Positions 58,901 to 64,000 of a DNA stretch of 64,000 nucleotides are shown piece after piece. The stretch's first letter is position 1. Every line of letters starts with the position of its first letter. A program made the translations under genes and the position numbers. The stretch is from positions 310,001 through 374,000 of the forward strand of contig CANNZV010000923.1 of NCBI GenBank assembly GCA_947561585.1. The letters are read 5' to 3'. Source of the DNA: Caprella mutica. Lineage: Eukaryota; Arthropoda; Malacostraca; Amphipoda; Caprellidae. The notes below the pieces were generated by a model, which worked only from the letters and a program-made list of their open reading frames with translations, ran no database searches and had not been told where the DNA came from.

Positions 58901-60840
58901 GGTGTGGAGGAGACAAGGGTTGATGTGGAGAAGACAGGGGTGGGTGTGGAGGAGACAGGGGTTGGTGTGGAGAAGACAGAGGTTGGTGTGGAGGAGACAG
59001 AGGTGGGTGTGGAGGAGACAGAGGTTGGTGTGGAGAAGACAGGGGTTGGTGTGGAGGAGACAGAGGTTGGTGTGGAGGAGACAGAGGTTGGTGTGGAGGA
59101 GACAGAGGTGGGTGTGGAGGAGACAGGGGTGTTGTGGAGGAGACAGAGGTTGGTGTGGAGGAGACAGGGGTGGGTGTGGAGGAGACAGAGGTGGGTGTGG
59201 AGGAGACAGGGGTGTTGTGGAGGAGACAGAGGTTGGTGTGGAGGAGACAGGGGTGGGTGTGGAGGAGACAGAGGTGGGTGTAGAGGAGACAGAGGTTGGT
59301 GTGGAGGAGACAGAGGTTGGTGTGGAGGAGACAGGGGTTGGTGTGGAGAAGACAGCGGTTGGTGTGGAGGAGACAGAGGTTGGTGTGGAGGAGACAGAGG
59401 TTGGTTTTGAGGAGACAGAGGTTGGTGTGGAGGAAAAAGAGGTTGGTGTGGAGGAGACAGGGGTTGGTGTGGAGGAGACAGGGGTGGGTGTGGAGGAGAC
59501 AGGGGTGGGTGTTGAGGAGACAGAGGTTGGTGTGGAGGAGACAGAGGTGGGTGTGGAGGAGACAGAGGTGGGTGTGGAGGAGACAGGGGTTGGTGTGGAG
59601 AAGACAGAGGTTGGTGTGGAGGAGACAGAGGTTGGTGTGGAGGAGACAGAGGTTGGTTTTGAGGAGACAGAGGTTGGTGTGGAGGAAAAAGAGGTTGGTG
59701 TGGAGGAGACAGGGGTTGGTGTGGAGGAGACAGGGGTGGGTGTGGAGGAGACAGGGGTTGGTGTGGAGGAGACAGGGGTTGGTGTGGAGGAGACAGAGGT
59801 TGGTGTGGAGGAGACAGAGGTGGCTGTGGAGGAGACAGAGGTGGGTGTGGAGGAGACAGGGGTGGTGTGGAGGAGACAGAGGTAGGTGTGGAGGAGACAG
59901 AGGTTGGTGTGGAGGAGACAAGGGTTGGTGTGGAGGAGACAGGGGTGGTTGTGGAGGAGACAGGGGTGGGTGTGGAGGAGACAGAGGTTGGTGTGGAGGA
60001 GACAGAGGTGGGTGTGGAGGAGACAGAGGTGGGTGTGGAGGAGATAGGGGTTGGTGTGGAGGAGACAGAGGTTGGTGTGGAGGAGACAGAGGTTGGTGTG
60101 GAGGAGACAGAGGTGGGTGTGGAGGAGACAGAGGTTGGTGTGGAGGAGACAAGGGTTGGTGTGGAGAAGACAGGGGTGGGTGTGGAGGAGACAGGGGTTG
60201 GTGTGGAGAAGACAAGGGTTGGTGTGGAGAAGACAGGGGTGGGTGTGGAGGAGACAGTTGTTGGTGTGGAGGAGACAGAGGTTGCTGTGGAGGAGACAAG
60301 GGTTGGTGTGGAGGAGACAGAGGTGGGTGTGGAGGAGACAGGGGTGTTGTGGAGGAGACAGAGGTTGGTGTGGAGGAGACAGGGGTGGGTGTGGAGGAGA
60401 CAGAGGTTGGTGTGGAGGAGAAAGAGGTGGGTGTGGAGGAGACAGAGGTGGGTGTGGAGGAGACAGAGGTTGGTGTGGAGGAGACAGAGGTTGGTGTGGA
60501 GGAGACAGAGGTTGGTGTGGGGGAGACAGGGGTGGTGTGGAGGAGACAGAGGTTGGTGTGGAGGAGACAGGGGTTGGTGTGGAGGAGACAGAGGTTGGTG
60601 TGGAGGAGACAGAGGTTGGTGTGGAGGAGACAGAGGTTGGTGTGGAGGAGACAGAGGTTGGTGTGGAGGAGACAGAGGTTGGTGTGGAGGAGACAGGGGT
60701 TGGTGTGGAGGAGACAGAGGTTGGTGTGGAGGAGACAGAGGTTGGTGTGGAGGAGACAGAGGTTGGTGTGGAGGAGACAGAGGTTGGTGTGGAGGAGACA
60801 GAGGTTGGTGTGGAGGAAAAAGAGGTTGGTGTGGAGGAAA
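55985..60840. repeat. 21-bp G-rich satellite, about 231 copies
   Basis: The unit is GGTTGGTGTGGAGGAGACAG plus A or G. Variants are AGAGG/AGGGG/AAGGG, GGTTGG/GGTGGG and GAGGAG/GAGAAG. A few 20-bp units (GGGGTGGTGTGG, GGGGTGTTGTGG) change phase. The rare pair TTTTGAGGAGACAG...GAGGAAAAAGAGG recurs at 57121, 58043, 59404 and 59656 (spacings 922, 1361 and 252 bp), marking higher-order duplications. Frames up to about 1648 codons on the minus strand (PLSPPHQ, LCLLHTN, SVSSTPT) and 976 on the plus strand change repeat phase at 20-bp units without stops. That is expected of a stop-free monomer, not of a selected protein. Confidence 0.96.
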
Positions 60841-60854
60841 TATGGGATATGGTC

Positions 60855-60955
60855 AAAGTGCAATCCATTGCACTCATAAATGCACTCCTTTGCACTCAAA
60901 GTGCACTAAATTGCTCTCAAAGTGCATTGCACTCCAATGCACTCATCACTCCCGT
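60855..60955. repeat. TGCACTC short direct and inverted repeats
   Basis: TTGCACTC, ATGCACTC and AGTGCA occur about ten times within 100 bp (AAAGTGCACTAAATTGCTCT, AAAGTGCATTGCACTCC), giving overlapping hairpins directly after the 21-bp array. Confidence 0.75.
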
Positions 60956-61652
60956 AGCTCCACGTCTCAAATTAGATTAATAGATAACTGAGGTAAAAAT
61001 GCTACATGAAAGGTGTTTGCTTATTCATCACATCTTTGGAATTGCTAATTCCTGTTTGATATCTTGAGACTCGGAATGGGAATGGGAATGGAGGAAGATT
61101 CCAACGCTTTAAAATGAAGCTAATTGTTGTCCTGTTTTCATTGTTAACATGTGTTTTTGAACATGTATTATTCAACACAATTTACGTACATGATTAATTG
61201 AAATAGAATATTATTGTTATAAGCCTATCCTTACTCTCGCTGTTCAGATTTTTGTTTCTATTTTTTGTCAATCAACAGGTTCAATAATGGAAGAAAAAAT
61301 TATATATAACAAAATTTTGGTCAAATATTAATTTGCTAATATTTTTATTTTATTTTATATATTATATCCTTTATATTTTCTAAGTAAAACTATGTAAAGT
61401 TTAAAGGTTCAGTGAACTTTTTCGGTATGAAGATTGTAACATGTTGAAAAAAATTCCGTGTGTACATATATATATATAAATATATAAAAATTATTTTGGT
61501 AACAATCAGTGATTTTGGCAAATAAATAAAAGTAAGCTAATTTGGAAATAATCTTTATACCGTAAATTTTTTTATATGCAATGATAATTCTCAAGGAAAG
61601 TGGTCTCGGTCGCTAGAATTCAAATGATGTCTCTAATTACTTAAATCAAGGG
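60956..61652. other. AT-rich spacer
   Basis: No gene or repeat that I can support. Confidence 0.5.
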
Positions 61653-61840
61653 TAGAGCACTGTAGAGATATCTCTGAACTGAACACTGTAGAGATATCTC
61701 TGAACTGAGCACTTCAGAGATATCTCTGAACTGAACACTGTAGAGATATCTCTGAACTGAACACTGTAGAGATATCTCTGAACTGAGCACTTCAGAGATA
61801 TCTCTGAACTGAACACTGTAGAGATATCTCTTCTCATGCA
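61653..61840. repeat. 26-bp tandem repeat with a palindromic core, about 7 copies
   Basis: Each unit has the perfect palindrome AGAGATATCTCT followed by GAACTGAACACTGT or GAACTGAGCACTTC. The variants run in the order A-B-A-A-B-A, so each copy can form the same hairpin. Confidence 0.93.
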
Positions 61841-62160
61841 AAGGTTGCACTGTGTAGAATGTTTCAAATTATCTCGAAAAGTTTGCGAGACGAGACCACA
61901 ATAAATAGTTCGACTGAATAATTAATGTATGTACTTATTACCTCTCTAAAAAATTATGTTTTGATCAACATTTGTTTATATATTTCTGAATTGTGATTTG
62001 GTTAAAAGCATGCATGTTTGATTTTACTTGATTTGCTACAGGTCTACTTTTCAATATATTTAATAAAAAAACTAATATTAGTATATATCCATATTCTCTT
62101 TAGAACTTCCATTTAAAGAAGAATTATTTTTAAAAATTCATTTTTTTCCAAGAAAGTTAT
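61841..62160. other. AT-rich spacer
   Basis: Nothing recognised. Confidence 0.5.
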
Positions 62161-62164
62161 GATT

Positions 62165-62485
62165 TTTCCATTAAATACCAATTTACCCCATTAAATTCCT
62201 ATTTCCCCATTTAATTCCTATCTTCCCCTATTTAATTCCTATCTTCCCCCATTTAATTCCTATCTCCCCCCATTAAATTCCTATCTTCCCCCATTCAATT
62301 CCTATCTTCCCCCATTCAATTCCTATTTTCCCCCATTTAATTCCTATCTCCCCCCATTAAATTCCTATCTTCCCCCATTCAATTCCTATCTTCCCCCATT
62401 TAATTCCTACTTTCCCCATTCAATTCCTATTTTCCCCCATTTAATTCCTATCTTCCCCATTTAATTCCTATCTATTCCCATATCT
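62165..62485. repeat. about 21-bp C-rich tandem repeat, about 15 copies
   Basis: Units of CCCCCATTTAATTCCTATCT with 4-6 C residues and ATTTAATT/ATTCAATT/ATTAAATT variants. The following 150 bp has looser TTTTCCCCTCTTGAG repeats. Confidence 0.93.
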
Positions 62486-62751
62486 TCCCACTCTTTCTCC
62501 CTATGCCTACCTCTTGATGGGGATTGCTCTTTTCCCCTCTTTTCTCCCTAGGCCTACCTCTTCAGTAGACTCTCATTTTCCCCTCTTGAGAGGGATTTCT
62601 ATTTTCCCTCTTGAGGGGGATTGCTCTCTTCTAAACTCTGTTCAAACAGACAACTTCCTACCAAGTCATATTTGTACGAAGACTGCTATAGCCTGTGTTT
62701 CGAACTAAAGTTCGTCTTAGAACAACAAACTGTCGACCTTCGTTGATCCTA

Positions 62752-63056
62752 AAGGAAACATTCGGCACCTGAAATTCGTACAATGAAAGAGGAAACATTC
62801 GGCACCTGAAATTCGTACAATGAAAGAGGAAACATTCGGCACCTGAAATTCGTACAATGAAAGAGGAAACATTCGGCACCTGAAATTCGTACAATGAAAG
62901 AGGAAGCATTCGGCACCTGAAATTCGTACAATGAAAGAGGAAGCATTCGGCACCTGAAATTCGTACAATGAAAGAGGAAACATTCGGCACCTGAAATTCG
63001 TACAATGAAAGAGGAAGCATTCGGCACCTGAAATTCGTACAATGAAAGAGGAAACA
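62752..63056. repeat. 37-bp tandem repeat, about 8 copies
   Basis: CATTCGGCACCTGAAATTCG plus TACAATGAAAGAGGAAA repeats with a constant 37-bp period. Units are identical except for A/G in GGAAACATT/GGAAGCATT. The minus-strand frames (SLYEFQVPNVSSFIVRISG) are repeat translation. Confidence 0.95.
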
Positions 63057-64000
63057 TTTATATATTCTTGTATGATGAATTTAAATGGTTGTTCAGTTAT
63101 TATAATTTTTTTGCCAATAAGCCAAATATTCTAATATTCCAATTACACGAATAAACAATTCCAATATATGATATCACTTATATTATAAATACACAATTCA
63201 TTCATTCCAATATGGTCTGATGCAAACAAACTTCAAATCAGTTTCTTTTTAATTACAAATACCTAATATGAATTAATACCTAAATAACTCACTTGTTCGT
63301 AATATAAACCAATTTCATGTTTATGTTCTAGCCTTTGTATTCAAACACACAAACGGTCTCCAGAGAAAACACGTGTCGAGATAGCGAAGGAATCTGCAAA
63401 TTTCTCGAAGGCATAAAACACTGGAGGCAAAATAGGCCGTTTGTATGCTAGGCATCCTTTGCCCCAGGGTCTAAACAACATCATTCTATATGTAAATACA
63501 AATTGAGTCACCACACGCTCTATCATATGTCATCATTCTCAGAGCACCCTCGACAACGTCATCTATCTCGGAACTTTTGATTGGCTTCATCACCGGTATC
63601 GGTCTTTGTAGCTTATACTGGATTTTCCCAGAGATGATCCATGAGAGGAAGATTTTAAATAGTGTCAGAGTTTATGGGAATACTTTTTTATGGCTGAGCT
63701 GCTTCTATTCATTTCATCAAAGAAATTGGATTTTGTTTCTATCATCTCGAAAAGTAGATTTTTTATGTCAGTTGTAAGTAAGTTTTAGTTTTTATTAAAA
63801 GAGTTCTGCTTTGTTGATATAATTCAGCTTCAGTGGATAAAAATTGTTAGATATTTCGTTTCGAAGATGGTGTATTTACTTCTCCCCAACAAAGGTACCC
63901 AAAATTTTATCTCCCGAGGTGCCATGGAAGATTAAGATGGCTCTCTCTTAAACTTCGTTGGCCCCACTATAATATATAGTTGATCCTCCAATAAGCTTTA
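63057..64000. other. AT-rich sequence to the window end
   Basis: The 66-codon frame 63577-63777 is hydrophobic and unrecognised; a GTAAGT lies just after its end. Near 63920-63975 GGTGCCATGGAAGATTAAGA and TTGGCCCCACTATAAT are a dispersed inverted pair related to the 34-bp satellite at 22566. Confidence 0.45.

Noticed and set aside
55948..60991. Reading frames up to about 1648 codons with proline-rich or EETEVGV/LVWRRQR heptad repeats on both strands
   Set aside because: A 21-bp monomer without stop codons stays open in nearly all frames. The 20-bp units switch the phase of the repeat translation without harm, and no signal peptide or non-repeat domain is present.
62658..63057. Cysteine- and serine-rich minus-strand frames of 88-120 codons
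   Set aside because: They come from the 37-bp tandem repeat in three phases.
63577..63777. Hydrophobic 66-codon frame with a following GTAAGT as an exon
   Set aside because: No homology I recognise, no acceptor site that convinces and AT-rich context; chance cannot be excluded.

Overview
The window reads as a repeat-dominated, AT-rich stretch of an animal nuclear genome, probably a mollusc. The clues are a Ty3/gypsy element with a SCAN-like Gag, the 3' end of a CR1/L2-type LINE, two non-autonomous Helitron-like elements built from GGTCAAAGGTCAAGGTCA-type repeats (a pattern I associate with molluscan genomes), and many short TA-flanked MITEs. The mollusc assignment is inference and rests mainly on the Helitron-like and Gag types. 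I recognise no host protein-coding gene, tRNA, rRNA or CRISPR array.

About a third of the window (roughly 20 kb) is tandem DNA. There are more than 20 arrays with unrelated monomers of about 13 to 71 bp. The largest are a 23-bp array (7.47-10.0 kb), a 20-bp array carried inside both LTRs of the gypsy element (10.95-11.6 and 14.75-16.2 kb), a 17-bp array (17.3-18.2 kb), a 24/25-bp array (25.76-28.69 kb), a 15-bp array (29.3-30.8 kb), a 25-bp AT-rich array (48.8-50.3 kb) and a 21-bp G-rich array (55.99-60.84 kb). Several have nested higher-order structure. Those with monomers divisible by 3 give spurious reading frames of up to about 1650 codons.

The best-defined mobile element lies at 10601-16559. 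It is a Ty3/gypsy insertion with a perfect 5-bp target duplication (ATGTC), TGTAAAT...ATTTACA LTR ends, a primer binding site, an intact Gag with CCHC knuckle and DTG protease motif, and a broken integrase HHCC zinc domain. Reverse transcriptase, RNase H and the integrase core are absent, so the copy is non-autonomous. Its LTRs are nearly identical outside a 20-bp satellite, but that satellite has 32 units in one LTR and 72 in the other.

The rest is a dense mosaic of non-autonomous DNA transposons. Families with TIR starts GGGTTGTGAC (3 copies), CAGGGTGACCCA (2), CAGTAGAACT (3), CAGGCTGTT (2) and GGGTAAGTTCC (8 whole or partial) recur. There are also two elements flanked by TTAA, one Tigger-like element with another MITE nested in it, and a large foldback made of two inverted copies of one element. 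A hairpin core (GGTATCCATGATACC...) is shared by two palindromic families whose outer arms are unrelated. The intervening DNA is AT-rich with only short frames, and I see no gene in it.
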